From Chitinophagaceae bacterium (GTDB lineage: Bacteria; Bacteroidota; Bacteroidia; Chitinophagales; Chitinophagaceae), in contig JAEUVJ010000018.1 of NCBI GenBank assembly GCA_016787085.1, positions 124,001 through 188,000 on the forward strand: 64,000 nt of DNA, in the 5' to 3' direction. Shown in pieces: positions 44,936-54,892 of this stretch. The translations under genes and the position numbers were made by a program. The notes beneath the pieces were generated by a model, which made no database searches, had not been told where the DNA came from, and saw only the letters and a program-made list of their open reading frames with translations. Every line of letters begins with the position of its first letter. Positions within the stretch are counted from its first letter, which is position 1.

Positions 44936-45946
44936 ATGAACAATAGTGTAAAACTTGTGGCGGCCATGGCAGGCCTGCTGCTTTTGAGCCATACAAATCA
45001 GGCACAAACAAAAGACACAACCTTTCAATCGGGCGGTAATCCCATCATCACCCATAAATTTACGGCCGACCCGGCTGCCATGGTATATAAAGACAAGGTG
45101 TATTTATATACTGGTCATGATGTGGCGCCGCCAAGGGAAAACAGGTATGTGATGCATGAGTGGTTATGTTTTTCCACCAGTGATATGGTCAACTGGACAG
45201 AACACCCCTCACCCCTGGATACAAAGGCATTCAAATGGGCTAAAGATGATGCATGGGCCAGCCAGGTGATCGAACGTAACGGGAAATTCTATTGGTACGT
45301 AGCCATAACGCATGATAGCACACATAGGGGTAAGGCCATCGGTGTGGCTGTGTCTGACAGCCCGACGGGCCCCTTCAAAGATGCAAGGGGATCTGCTCTT
45401 GTCACCAATGATATGACCACCGAAGCTAAGATCAGCTGGGATGATATTGACCCCACTGTTTTTATTGATGATAACGGGCAAGCTTATCTTTTCTGGGGCA
45501 ATACCACGCTGCATTATGTAAAACTGAAAGAGAATATGACGGAGATGGACGGAGATTTTAAAAAGATCGAATTGCCAAAATTCACCGAGGCGCCATGGGT
45601 GCATAAACGGAATGGCTGGTATTATCTTTCCTACGCCTATGAGTTTCCCGAAAAGATAGCGTATGCCATGAGCAAGAGTATTGAAGGCCCCTGGCAGTAT
45701 AAGGGCATACTGAATGAGATAGCAGGAAATTCTAATACGAACCACCAGGCCATCATTGAATTCAAAGGCAAATGGTATTTCATTTACCACAATGGCGCCC
45801 TGGTGCCGGATGCCGGCAGTTTTCATCGTTCTGTGTGTATTGACTACCTGTATTATAACCCGGATGGTACGATGAAACGGGTGGTGATGACGTCAGAAGG
45901 GGTTCATTCTGCCAACGGAAGATCAAAAGGTCTTTCCGGCCGCTGA
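44936..45946 (+). CDS. GH43 arabinofuranosidase/xylosidase-type enzyme
   Basis: The 336-residue protein has a signal peptide (cleavage near NQAQ) and a complete GH43 catalytic set: base Asp in HKFTADPAAMVYKDKVYLY, pKa-modulating Asp in DDIDPTVFIDDNGQ, and acid Glu in FTEAPWVHKRNGWYYLSY. It is a single-domain enzyme with no binding module. Release of L-arabinose from arabinan or arabinogalactan is the likeliest role here, though beta-xylosidase activity cannot be excluded. Confidence 0.88.
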   Translation: MNNSVKLVAAMAGLLLLSHTNQAQTKDTTFQSGGNPIITHKFTADPAAMVYKDKVYLYTGHDVAPPRENRYVMHEWLCFSTSDMVNWTEHPSPLDTKAFKWAKDDAWASQVIERNGKFYWYVAITHDSTHRGKAIGVAVSDSPTGPFKDARGSALVTNDMTTEAKISWDDIDPTVFIDDNGQAYLFWGNTTLHYVKLKENMTEMDGDFKKIELPKFTEAPWVHKRNGWYYLSYAYEFPEKIAYAMSKSIEGPWQYKGILNEIAGNSNTNHQAIIEFKGKWYFIYHNGALVPDAGSFHRSVCIDYLYYNPDGTMKRVVMTSEGVHSANGRSKGLSGR

Positions 45947-46037
45947 CAAAGGCTTTTTCCCTGCATTTCCGGCAGGACTGTACAGGATACCGGATAGCCT
46001 GTTATGACTTTACTTTATAGCCTAAAGATTGCCAGGT

Positions 46038-47306
46038 ATGAAAGCCATATCTTACCGCCTTTTTATTTGCCTCCTCATTGCAGTGCTTGTTCTGTCTTCA
46101 AAGTTCTTATTAGCGCAACCCGTTATGGAGACGGGTGGCCAGAAAATGCCGGATGAATGGATAGACAAAAGCACCGGTCACAAGATCATCAAACTGACAA
46201 GACGGGAAGGAAACAATACAAGTTTTTATTTTCATAATAACCCGTTCGTAGGTAATAAGATGATCTTTTATGGAACGGATTACCAGAATACAAAGAACAA
46301 TGATTCCGTCAAACAGGAGATCAGTAACATCACAGCCGGAAACCGCCAGATATACAGCGTTGACCTGAAAACACTGCAGATCGAAAGACTGACAAACCAG
46401 AGGTCGCCCATGAATGGCGAGATCGTGGCGCCAAAAACCAACAAAGTATATTACCAGGTAAAGGATAGTGTGTTTGCCACGGACATCAGTTCAAAGAAAA
46501 CAGAACTGGTATTCGTTTTTCCAGCTGATTTCAAAGCAAGTATTACCACCGTTAATGCGAATGAAACGTTGCTGGCAGGCGCCTGGAGCAGTGATGCAGA
46601 AAAAGAGATATTCCGGAATAACCCGAATAAGTCCAGCTATTTCAACCTGATCTACGAAGCAAAGCTTCCCCGCACATTATTTACGGTGAATGTAAAGACC
46701 AAAGAACTGGTGAAGCTGTTTTCCGACAGCGCCTGGCTGAATCATGTACAGTTCTCGCCAACGGATCCGGAGCTTTTGATGTTTTGTCATGAAGGCCCCT
46801 GGCATAAAGTGAACAGGATATGGACGATCAATATTCAATCGAAAGAAGTGAAACTGATGCATAAGCGGACGATGGATATGGAGATCGCCGGGCATGAATG
46901 GATAAGTCCTGACGGTAAAACAATCTGGTTTGACCTGCAACAGCCGCGCAGCGTTACATTTTTTGTAGCCGGTGCAGATATAAAGACCGGAAAGGAAATA
47001 AAATATTCACTCACCCGTGATGAATGGAGTATTCACTTTAATACTTCCCGTGATCAGCAATTGTTTGCCGGTGATGGTGGCGATCCCGGGCAGGTGGCGA
47101 GAGCTAAAGACGGAAGATGGGTCTATTTATTCACACCGGAGGGTGATAAGTTCCTTTCAAAGAAGTTGGTGAATATGCAGCATCATAATTACAGGCTGGA
47201 ACCGAATGTGCATTTTTCACCGGATAGAAAGTGGGTGATCTTCCGGGCGAATTTTGAAGGGAATACGAATGTGTATGCAGTGGAAGTAAACCCCCAAACC
47301 CCCTGA
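46038..47306 (+). CDS. PL22 oligogalacturonate lyase
   Basis: The protein is about 422 residues from ATG 46038; the in-frame TTG at 46029 is rejected. It has a signal peptide ending near LLAQ and a beta-propeller with HNNPFVGNKMIFYG, LNHVQFSPTDPELLMFCHEG, AGHEWISPDGKTIWFD and LEPNVHFSPDRKWVIFRANF. These are close to oligogalacturonate lyases, which split unsaturated or saturated digalacturonate by beta-elimination using a metal ion. Its last residues (NPQTP) and stop codon come from an intergenic repeat that has replaced the original 3' end (see 47291-47311). Confidence 0.85.
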   Translation: MKAISYRLFICLLIAVLVLSSKFLLAQPVMETGGQKMPDEWIDKSTGHKIIKLTRREGNNTSFYFHNNPFVGNKMIFYGTDYQNTKNNDSVKQEISNITAGNRQIYSVDLKTLQIERLTNQRSPMNGEIVAPKTNKVYYQVKDSVFATDISSKKTELVFVFPADFKASITTVNANETLLAGAWSSDAEKEIFRNNPNKSSYFNLIYEAKLPRTLFTVNVKTKELVKLFSDSAWLNHVQFSPTDPELLMFCHEGPWHKVNRIWTINIQSKEVKLMHKRTMDMEIAGHEWISPDGKTIWFDLQQPRSVTFFVAGADIKTGKEIKYSLTRDEWSIHFNTSRDQQLFAGDGGDPGQVARAKDGRWVYLFTPEGDKFLSKKLVNMQHHNYRLEPNVHFSPDRKWVIFRANFEGNTNVYAVEVNPQTP

Positions 47307-47311
47307 AGGGG
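47291..47311. repeat. C-rich intergenic repeat containing the PL22 stop codon
   Basis: CCCCCAAACCCCCTGAAGGG resembles a short C-run/G-run palindromic repeat common between Bacteroidetes genes. CCCCT-GA-AGGGG is its palindromic core, and the PL22 stop TGA (47304-47306) falls inside it. Confidence 0.55.
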
Positions 47312-47429
47312 AGTTTGCCATCACACAGCCCTTACTTTTCGACGACTCAAAAATCATTGGAGTTTTCGATATTGCTGAGTAACGATATAATGATGATGTG
47401 GTAGATATGAAGATTGGTAAAGAGGTGCA

Positions 47430-47505
47430 GCACCGCCTCCTCTCCTTGGGAGAGGTAACTGAGCAAAGCGAAAGTTAGGAACGAAGTTCGGGTGGGTGAG
47501 GCCTT
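47430..47505. repeat. Intergenic hairpin repeat between PL22 and GH127
   Basis: CCTCTCC-TTG-GGAGAGG (47439-47455) forms a perfect 7-bp hairpin, followed by GGGTGGGTGAGGCC. This pattern resembles a repeat seen by eye in many bacterial intergenic regions. The 237-bp gap holds no gene. Confidence 0.5.
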
Positions 47506-47543
47506 GGCCTTAATTTGGTAGCTTACCTAAAAATGATATAACG

Positions 47544-49556
47544 ATGAAAAAAGTATTTCCTGTCTTAATTCTGCTATGCATTGCATCTTTTTCTTACGGG
47601 CAGAACAGTGACTATGCTTACCGGGCTGTTCCGTTCACCAGTGTTAAGCTAACGGATAATTTCTGGCTGCCACGGATCAAAACGAATCATACCGTAACTA
47701 TACCGGCATCATTTGAACGCTGTGATAAAACAGGCCGTATAAAGAATTTCCTGATGGCGGCGGCAAAGAGCGGCAAGTTCTGCACTACCTATCCTTTTGA
47801 CGACACGGATATTTATAAAACGATCGAAGGGGCTTCGTTTTCACTGAGCCTGTACCCGGATAAGAAACTGGAAGCATATATAGATTCATTGGTCGTCATT
47901 ATTGGCAATGCGCAGGAACCGGATGGTTATTTATATACGGCAAGGACGATTGATCCGTTGCATCCGCATAACTGGGCGGGAAATGAAAGATGGGTAAAAG
48001 AAAGGGAGCTAAGCCATGAGTTATATAATTCAGGTCATTTGTATGAAGCCGCCGCCGCACATTTCCAGGCAACGGGTAAAAGAAACCTGCTGAATATAGC
48101 ATTGAAGAATGCCGATTTAGTTTGTTCTGTTTTCGGACATGATAAAAAGCATGTGGCCCCCGGCCACCAGGTAGTTGAAATGGGTTTGGTAAAACTTTAT
48201 CGCATCACCGGTAAAAAGGAATACCTGGAAACAGCCAAATACTTTGTTGAAGAAAGAGGGCATTACACCGGGTATGATGCAAAAAATAAGGACCCGTGGA
48301 AGAATGGCGCTTACTGGCAGGATCACATTCCTGTAGTGGATCAGAAGGAGGCGATCGGTCATGCAGTTCGTGCCGGTTATTTATATGCTGCCGTTGCAGA
48401 TGTGGCTGCTCTCACGGGTGATCAGAAAATGCTGAATGCGATTGATAGCATATGGGTGAATATGGTGACGAAAAAGATCTATGTGCAGGGTGGAGCAGGA
48501 GCAATAGGCAGTGGTGAACGGTACGGCGATAATTATGAACTGCCGAATGCAACGGCTTATAATGAGACCTGTGCAGCCATATCCAATGTGTACTGGAATC
48601 AGCGGATGTTCCAGTTGCATGGCGAATCCAAATACATTGATGTGCTGGAAAAGATCTTATATAATGGCCTGATATCCGGCGTAGGGCTGGATGGCAAATC
48701 CTTTTTCTATACCAATGCCATGCAGGTGCATAACAATCGCAAACACCGGGATATGGAAGCAGAGCGTTCCGGCTGGTTTGAATGTTCCTGCTGCCCGACC
48801 AATGTCTGCCGCCTGCTGCCTTCCGTTCCCGGGTACATGTATGCACAAAGAGAGGATAAAGTTTTTGTCAATTTGTTTGTGAACAGCGATGCCTCATTAA
48901 CTATTGCGGGCAAGCCCGTCACTATCAGCCAGCAGAATAATTATCCCTGGGATGGCGATCTGAAATTTACTGTCTCGCCGAAATCTTCTCTTGCCTTTTC
49001 ACTGATGATGCGTATTCCGGGATGGACGCAGAATGCAGCTATACCGTCTGATCTTTATTCGTTCCAAAACACTTCAGACAAGAGGACGATCATTACGATC
49101 AATGGCAGTCCTGTGGACTATAAAATGGAGAACGGATATGCTGTGTTAAGCCGTACCTGGAAAAAAGGCGATGTGCTGGAGGTGAAACTGCCAATGGAAG
49201 CACGCAGGGTCATCGCTCATGAGAAGCTGGGCGATGATATCGGTAAAGTGGCATTGCAACGTGGTCCCATTATGTATTGTGCCGAGTGGCCTGACAATAA
49301 CGGGAAAGTGTCCAATATCATATTGCCGGGCAATACTTCTTTTACTGCCGAATATAAAGCGGATATGCTGAATGGTATTCAGGTGGTAAAAGCAGAAGCC
49401 ATTACTGTTATCACGGATGAGAAAGAGAATAAAGTGACCACGGTAAAACATCCTTTTGTTGCGATCCCCTATTATGCGTGGGCCAACAGGGGCAAGGGAG
49501 AAATGACAGTATGGTTCCCGGAAAAAATAAAGGATATAGAGATATTGACCCATTAA
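47544..49556 (+). CDS. GH127 beta-L-arabinofuranosidase (DUF1680)
   Basis: The 670-residue protein has a signal peptide ending near FSYGQ. It has the GH127 (alpha/alpha)6 barrel with HELYNSGHLYEAAAAHFQATG and the zinc/nucleophile cluster: ETC in YNETCAAISNVYWNQRM and the CC pair in FECSCCPTNVCRLL. C-terminal beta-domains follow (LMMRIPGW). Family members use a zinc-bound cysteine nucleophile to release beta-L-arabinofuranose; some act on pectic side chains. It sits 9 bp ahead of the GH106 gene. Confidence 0.9.
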   Translation: MKKVFPVLILLCIASFSYGQNSDYAYRAVPFTSVKLTDNFWLPRIKTNHTVTIPASFERCDKTGRIKNFLMAAAKSGKFCTTYPFDDTDIYKTIEGASFSLSLYPDKKLEAYIDSLVVIIGNAQEPDGYLYTARTIDPLHPHNWAGNERWVKERELSHELYNSGHLYEAAAAHFQATGKRNLLNIALKNADLVCSVFGHDKKHVAPGHQVVEMGLVKLYRITGKKEYLETAKYFVEERGHYTGYDAKNKDPWKNGAYWQDHIPVVDQKEAIGHAVRAGYLYAAVADVAALTGDQKMLNAIDSIWVNMVTKKIYVQGGAGAIGSGERYGDNYELPNATAYNETCAAISNVYWNQRMFQLHGESKYIDVLEKILYNGLISGVGLDGKSFFYTNAMQVHNNRKHRDMEAERSGWFECSCCPTNVCRLLPSVPGYMYAQREDKVFVNLFVNSDASLTIAGKPVTISQQNNYPWDGDLKFTVSPKSSLAFSLMMRIPGWTQNAAIPSDLYSFQNTSDKRTIITINGSPVDYKMENGYAVLSRTWKKGDVLEVKLPMEARRVIAHEKLGDDIGKVALQRGPIMYCAEWPDNNGKVSNIILPGNTSFTAEYKADMLNGIQVVKAEAITVITDEKENKVTTVKHPFVAIPYYAWANRGKGEMTVWFPEKIKDIEILTH

Positions 49557-49565
49557 TTGGTTATC

Positions 49566-52406
49566 ATGTACAAAAAGATCATTTCATTTTTTCTTGTTTT
49601 AACTATCGTATCAGACGCGGGTGCACAGGTCAGATGGCCTGCAGTGACCAAAACGATGAAGCCATGGACAAGATGGTGGTGGGAAGGCAGCGCTGTGAAT
49701 AAGAAAGATCTGACCTGGAACCTGGAGCAATACCAGAAAGCCGGGTTAGGCGGAGTAGAGATAACGCCGATCTATGGTATATATGGCTACGAAAAGCAGT
49801 TCATCAACTTTTTGACGCCTCAGTGGATGCAGATGCTGGTGCATACATTGAATGAATCCAAACGGCTGGGAATAGGCGTTGATCTCGCCAATGCCACCGG
49901 CTGGCCCTTTGGCGGTCCCTGGACAACGGAAGCAGATGCAAGCAAATCGGTTCAGTATAAAATATACACGGTTAACGGCGGCGAAAAACTAAAGGAGCCG
50001 GTTGAATATAAATGGGAGGCCTGGGTAAGAACGGCCAATAACAAGCCGGCGGGTATTGATACTATCCTGAGGCCGGTTTATACAAATAAGAATCTGCAGG
50101 CGCTGGCATTGGACCAGATCCAATATCCCGGCAAGTTGCCTTTGATCACGCTGGTAGCTTACTCAGAGGGTAAGACAATTGACCTCACACCGAATGTGGA
50201 TGCTGCCGGTAACCTGAACTGGACAGCCCCGGCGGGTACATGGACCCTGTATGCCTTATTTGAGAACCTGCATGGCAAAATGGTAGAGAGGGCGGCGCCG
50301 GGCGGCGAGGGCTATGCGATTGATCACTTTTCAGCCACTGCAGCAAAAAACTATTTTAAAAAATTTGATGAGGCCTTCAAAGGATATGATCTATCCTACC
50401 TGCGCGGCTTTTTCAATGATTCATATGAAGTGGATGATGCAAGAGGGCAGGCCAACTGGACAACCGGCTTTTTTGCAGAATTCAGGAAGCGAAAGGGATA
50501 TAACCTGAAAGAGCATTTACCGGCTTTGTTTGGAAAAGATGTAGCCGACAAGAATAGCCGGGTGATCTACGACTATCGTTCGGTAATTGATGAACTGATA
50601 CTGGAAAACTTTACCAAAGAGTGGAAAAAATGGGGAGCATCAAAAGGAAAGATATTGCGCAACCAGTCGCATGGTTCGCCGGCCAATACCCTGGACCTGT
50701 ATAGCGTGGTGGATATCCCGGAAACGGAAGGCAACGATATCCTGCGTTTCAAGTTTGCCACTTCGGCAGCGAACGTGACCGGTAAGAAATTAGTTTCATC
50801 AGAATCTGCTACCTGGCTGAATGAACATTTTCTCTCTTCATGGGGAGATGTGAAGAAAGCCATTGACTTGTATTTTCTCGGTGGGGTGAATCATATTTTT
50901 TATCATGGTACGGAGTATTCACCGAAAGAGGCGCCGTGGCCGGGCTGGCTCTTCTATGCGGCTGTGCATTTTCAGCCCACCAACCCGCAGTGGAAGGATT
51001 TTCATGCATTGAATACGTATATCACAAGGACCCAGAGTTTTTTGCAGCAGGGAAAACCGGACAATGATGTATTGCTGTATTACCCGCTGGCCGACCGTTA
51101 TTCAGAGCCGGGTAATGCCTTGCTGCAGCATTTCGATGGCATGGAAAGAAATTTCGAGAGAACAGAATTCGAGCATGTATCCAAATGGATGCTGGAGAAA
51201 GGATACAGTTTTGATTTCTTTTCGGACAGGCAGTTGCAAAATTTTACTGTTTCAGGAAATAAGATAATAAGCGGAAGTAATACATATAAAACCATCCTGC
51301 TTCCGGCCAATAAACTACTCCCGGTGGCCAGTCTGAAAAAGATAGTCGAATTGGTCCGCCGTGGAGCTACGGTTGTTTTTTATAAGAATGTGCCTGCCGA
51401 TATTCCTGGTCTTGCAGGATTGCAGGAGCAAAGAAAGCTTTTTACAGACCTTATAGGGCAATTGAAATTCGTTGCAGATGATCAGGTGCCCGGTACATCT
51501 TTGGTCATGGCTAAGGCAGGTGCAGGGATAATTTATCAGGGTGATGATCTTACTCTTTTACTGGAACGGGCTTATGTAGGCAAAGAAAAGATGGCTGACA
51601 AAGGTCTTCAGTTCATAAAAAGAAAGAATGCGGATGGCAGCATCACTTATTTTATTACGAATACATCGGGTAAAGCGGTCAACGACTGGATACCGGTAAA
51701 AGTAGATGCAGCGAGTATTGCCCTATTCAACCCGATGACCGGTAAGTCGGGTATCGCTAAACAACGAAAACCCAGTTGGCTGGAACCGCTGGAAGTATGG
51801 GTACAACTGGAGCCTTATGAATCTGTAGTGCTGCAATGTTATAATCAAAAGAAAGCAGGTGCTGCGTATCCATATTTTGAGATCACAGGTGATAGAACCG
51901 GCATAACCGGTGACTGGACAATTGAATTCTTAGATGGTGGGCCCGTACTTCCTTCTAAAGCTACCATCAATAAATTAGGGTCATGGACCGAATTTGAAGG
52001 GAATGATGTCAAGAACTTCTCAGGTACAGCTAAATATTCCATTTCATTTACAAAACCTGCTACAAATGCCGGCTCATGGATATTAGACCTCGGAAAAGTA
52101 AATGAAACAGCCGAAGTGATCCTGAATGGAAAGAAGATCGCTACGCTGATCGGACCTTCGTTTCAGTGTGTAATACCCGCTTCCGCTTTCCAGGCAAGCA
52201 ATAAACTGGAAATAATCGTGGCGAACCTGATGGCCAACCGCATTGCATACATGGATAAGAACAATCTTCCCTGGAAGATATTTTATAACACCAATATGCC
52301 TGCCAGGAGAAGAGAGAATGTAAAGAACGGCCTGTTTGATGCATCGGGTTGGCAACCCTTACCGTCTGGTTTGTCAGGGCCGGTAACTCTTACTCCATTA
52401 AAGTGA
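49566..52406 (+). CDS. GH106 alpha-L-rhamnosidase 1
   Basis: The protein is about 946 residues from ATG 49566 (an upstream TTG at 49557 is less likely), with a signal peptide ending near AGAQ. The GH106 pattern is clear: TRWWWEGSAVNKKDL, GLGGVEITPIYG, DLANATGWPFGGPWTTEADA, YLRGFFNDSYEVDDA, ESATWLNEHF and a C-terminal galactose-binding-like beta-sandwich (WILDLGKVNETAEVILNGKK). GH106 enzymes release terminal L-rhamnose by inversion with calcium, often from rhamnogalacturonan. It overlaps no gene and lies 7 bp before the next start. Confidence 0.92.
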   Translation: MYKKIISFFLVLTIVSDAGAQVRWPAVTKTMKPWTRWWWEGSAVNKKDLTWNLEQYQKAGLGGVEITPIYGIYGYEKQFINFLTPQWMQMLVHTLNESKRLGIGVDLANATGWPFGGPWTTEADASKSVQYKIYTVNGGEKLKEPVEYKWEAWVRTANNKPAGIDTILRPVYTNKNLQALALDQIQYPGKLPLITLVAYSEGKTIDLTPNVDAAGNLNWTAPAGTWTLYALFENLHGKMVERAAPGGEGYAIDHFSATAAKNYFKKFDEAFKGYDLSYLRGFFNDSYEVDDARGQANWTTGFFAEFRKRKGYNLKEHLPALFGKDVADKNSRVIYDYRSVIDELILENFTKEWKKWGASKGKILRNQSHGSPANTLDLYSVVDIPETEGNDILRFKFATSAANVTGKKLVSSESATWLNEHFLSSWGDVKKAIDLYFLGGVNHIFYHGTEYSPKEAPWPGWLFYAAVHFQPTNPQWKDFHALNTYITRTQSFLQQGKPDNDVLLYYPLADRYSEPGNALLQHFDGMERNFERTEFEHVSKWMLEKGYSFDFFSDRQLQNFTVSGNKIISGSNTYKTILLPANKLLPVASLKKIVELVRRGATVVFYKNVPADIPGLAGLQEQRKLFTDLIGQLKFVADDQVPGTSLVMAKAGAGIIYQGDDLTLLLERAYVGKEKMADKGLQFIKRKNADGSITYFITNTSGKAVNDWIPVKVDAASIALFNPMTGKSGIAKQRKPSWLEPLEVWVQLEPYESVVLQCYNQKKAGAAYPYFEITGDRTGITGDWTIEFLDGGPVLPSKATINKLGSWTEFEGNDVKNFSGTAKYSISFTKPATNAGSWILDLGKVNETAEVILNGKKIATLIGPSFQCVIPASAFQASNKLEIIVANLMANRIAYMDKNNLPWKIFYNTNMPARRRENVKNGLFDASGWQPLPSGLSGPVTLTPLK

Positions 52407-52413
52407 TGTGTAC

Positions 52414-53415
52414 ATGAAAGGAAGATCGTATTTCTTTGTGATCTTTTGTGCGCTTTGTGTCTTTGTGTTTCAAAATGTGAACGCACAAAAGAACATGGCT
52501 TCAAAACCCTTATACGACGACCCGGTTTATCATGGCGCTGCCGATCCGGTGATTCTTTACAACAAAGCTAAAAAGAAATGGTGGATGCTCTATACCAATC
52601 GCAGAGCTTCTATCATTGATTCAACGGTACAATGGGTGCACGGCACACGCATTGGTATTGCGGAAAGCAAAGATGGGGTAAGCTGGAGATATGTTGATAC
52701 CTGTAATATCAATTACCGGCCTGATGAAGGCTATACACACTGGGCGCCCGATGTTATTGAACACAAGGGAACGTATCACATGTATCTTACCTATGTGCCG
52801 GGCACCTTCAAAGACTGGAATCATCCGAGGGTGATCGTACACCTCACCAGTAAAGACCTGAAGAACTGGAAATATGAAAGCACTTTAAAGCTGGTGAATG
52901 AAAAGGTAATTGATGCATCGGTGTATAAAGTAAATGATACGCTCTGGCGGATGTGGTACAATAATGAGCGGGATGGCAAGAGTATCTGGTACGCCGATAG
53001 CAAGGACCTGTGCAACTGGGCAGATAAAGGCAAAGCGATCGCAGCCAGGGGCGAAGGGCCTAAAACATTTTACTGGCAGGGAAAATATTTTATGATCGTG
53101 GATGCCTGGAAAGGCATGGAAGTATATTCTTCGGATGATCTGCTGAAATGGACAAAGCAAAGCAGCCGGATACTGGAAGAACCCGGTAAAGGAAAGGACG
53201 ACCAGGCCATCGGCGGGCATTGTGATGTGGTGGTGAATAACGGGAGGGCATTCGTCTATTACTTTACTCATCCCGGCAGGAGCAAGACTAATCCGGCGGC
53301 CAGAGGTTCATTTGATGACAAACGAAGTGTGATACAACTTGCCGAACTGAAATATGTAAATGGAGAAATCACCTGTGACAGGGATGAAGCGGTAGTTATT
53401 AAGCTAAAGAAGTGA
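52414..53415 (+). CDS. Five-bladed beta-propeller glycosidase-like protein (GH43/GH117-like), family unsure
   Basis: The protein is about 333 residues from ATG 52414 (GTG 52408 is possible), with a signal peptide ending near VNAQ. It shows repeated propeller strands: YHGAADPVILYNKAKKKWWM, GYTHWAPDVIEHKGTYHMYL, DASVYKVNDTLWRMWYNN, EGPKTFYWQGKYFMIVDAW and AIGGHCDVVVNNGRAFVYYF. Acidic residues in HGAADPV and WAPDVI fit a glycosidase centre, but the GH43 triad is not complete by eye. A GH117- or GH43-like role on arabinogalactan-type sugars is possible. Its stop overlaps the next start by 4 nt (GTGA). Confidence 0.55.
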   Translation: MKGRSYFFVIFCALCVFVFQNVNAQKNMASKPLYDDPVYHGAADPVILYNKAKKKWWMLYTNRRASIIDSTVQWVHGTRIGIAESKDGVSWRYVDTCNINYRPDEGYTHWAPDVIEHKGTYHMYLTYVPGTFKDWNHPRVIVHLTSKDLKNWKYESTLKLVNEKVIDASVYKVNDTLWRMWYNNERDGKSIWYADSKDLCNWADKGKAIAARGEGPKTFYWQGKYFMIVDAWKGMEVYSSDDLLKWTKQSSRILEEPGKGKDDQAIGGHCDVVVNNGRAFVYYFTHPGRSKTNPAARGSFDDKRSVIQLAELKYVNGEITCDRDEAVVIKLKK

Positions 53416-54803
53416 GAACAGTAATAGTCTTTCTTGCCTTAATTGGAAATGTTGGTTTGTCTGCTCAGACAAAAAAAGCATATAATGCCATTTTCTCCGG
53501 TGTTCCCTGGTTTGACGACAAAGGAAATACGGTCAGTGCACATGGGGCAAACATTGTAAAGGATAAAGGTAAATACTATCTTTTTGGTGAACGTCATAAT
53601 GATACAAGCAATGCTTTTGTTGGATTTAATTGTTATTCATCTGCTGATCTCTATAACTGGAAATTTGAACGTATTGCATTACCGCTTCAGGCATCAGGTA
53701 AGTTAGGCCCCAATCGGGTGGGCGAACGACCAAAAGTGATGAAGTGCCCTTCTACCGGCGAGTATATAATGTATATGCATGCAGATACACTTGGTTATGT
53801 TGACCAGTTTGTAGGTTATGCAACGGCAAAGAACATTACCGGGCCTTATACATTTCACGGGCCGTTACTTTATAATGGAAAACCCATTAAGAAATGGGAT
53901 ATGGGTACTTTCCAGGATAAAGAAGGCAGCGGGTATGTATTACTGCATGGCGGTGATATTTACAAACTGAGTACTGATTATAAAAGCATCAGCGAACAGG
54001 TGAACAAAGCATTTGAACGGGGATTTGAATCGCCTGCTATCTTCCGCAAAGACAGTCTCTATTATTTCTTAGGTTCTGATCTTACAGGTTGGGAGCGTAA
54101 CGATAATTATTATTTTACTGCCACTTCCTTAAAAGGCCCGTGGATAAAGCGAGGATTCTTTGCACCGCAAGGCACACTAACCTGGAATTCACAAACCACA
54201 TTTGTGTTGCCTATTGAAGGAACAAAAGAAACAACCTACCTATTCATGGGTGACCGCTGGTCGTTTCCCAAGCAGGCATCTGCTGCAACGTATGTATGGC
54301 AACCACTGGCTGTTTCGGGTTACAATATCTCGTTGCCCGGGTTCAAAGAAGCATGGACGGTGGATCAAAAGACAGGTGTTGGCTCATCTATAACGGTAAA
54401 AGGGGAAGCTATCGGGGCTGGTGATACAGGAATTACTTACACCGGTAACTGGAAGCAGGATACATTGGCTGGTAAGAGTTCAGATGAGAAAGGGGCAATA
54501 GTATCATTTACTGTGAAAGCAACACAGATCGGTATATTCGGGTTGGCAAGACCTGATGGCGGCTATGCAGGTATTGTCATCCGCAACAGCAAAGGAGAAA
54601 CAGTACTCACTTCGAACGTAGATTTTTATTCGAAATACCCGGTAGTACTGTTAAAGTTTATGGGTCCTGTATTGAAAAAAGATACATATACTGTTACCGT
54701 TTCTGTATTAGGTGAAAGGTGGTGGTGGAAAGAAAAGTCGGGACGGCTTTCGGGTAGCAAAGGTCATTATGTTTCGGTTAGCAGTGTTGTAATAAGCGAA
54801 TAA
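53412..54803 (+). CDS. GH43 subfamily 24/34-like exo-galactanase-type enzyme
   Basis: The 463-residue protein starts with GTG at 53412 overlapping the upstream stop (GTGA), so it is translationally coupled. It has a short signal peptide ending near LSAQ. Propeller motifs are AHGANIVKDKGKYYLFGERH, FNCYSSADLYNWKFE, GERPKVMKCPSTGEYIMYMH and FESPAIFRKDSLYYFLGSDL, with a C-terminal beta-sandwich from about 330. The set matches GH43_24/34-type proteins, including exo-beta-1,3-galactanases without the classical base. It probably trims galactan of arabinogalactan side chains. Confidence 0.75.
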   Translation: MRTVIVFLALIGNVGLSAQTKKAYNAIFSGVPWFDDKGNTVSAHGANIVKDKGKYYLFGERHNDTSNAFVGFNCYSSADLYNWKFERIALPLQASGKLGPNRVGERPKVMKCPSTGEYIMYMHADTLGYVDQFVGYATAKNITGPYTFHGPLLYNGKPIKKWDMGTFQDKEGSGYVLLHGGDIYKLSTDYKSISEQVNKAFERGFESPAIFRKDSLYYFLGSDLTGWERNDNYYFTATSLKGPWIKRGFFAPQGTLTWNSQTTFVLPIEGTKETTYLFMGDRWSFPKQASAATYVWQPLAVSGYNISLPGFKEAWTVDQKTGVGSSITVKGEAIGAGDTGITYTGNWKQDTLAGKSSDEKGAIVSFTVKATQIGIFGLARPDGGYAGIVIRNSKGETVLTSNVDFYSKYPVVLLKFMGPVLKKDTYTVTVSVLGERWWWKEKSGRLSGSKGHYVSVSSVVISE

Positions 54804-54892
54804 ATATATTTAGAGGTTGAGGCTGCCACGCAAACAATAAACTCATTCACTGTTTATCCCGCAGCCGATTAATTATTCAATTTTGTAGTAAC

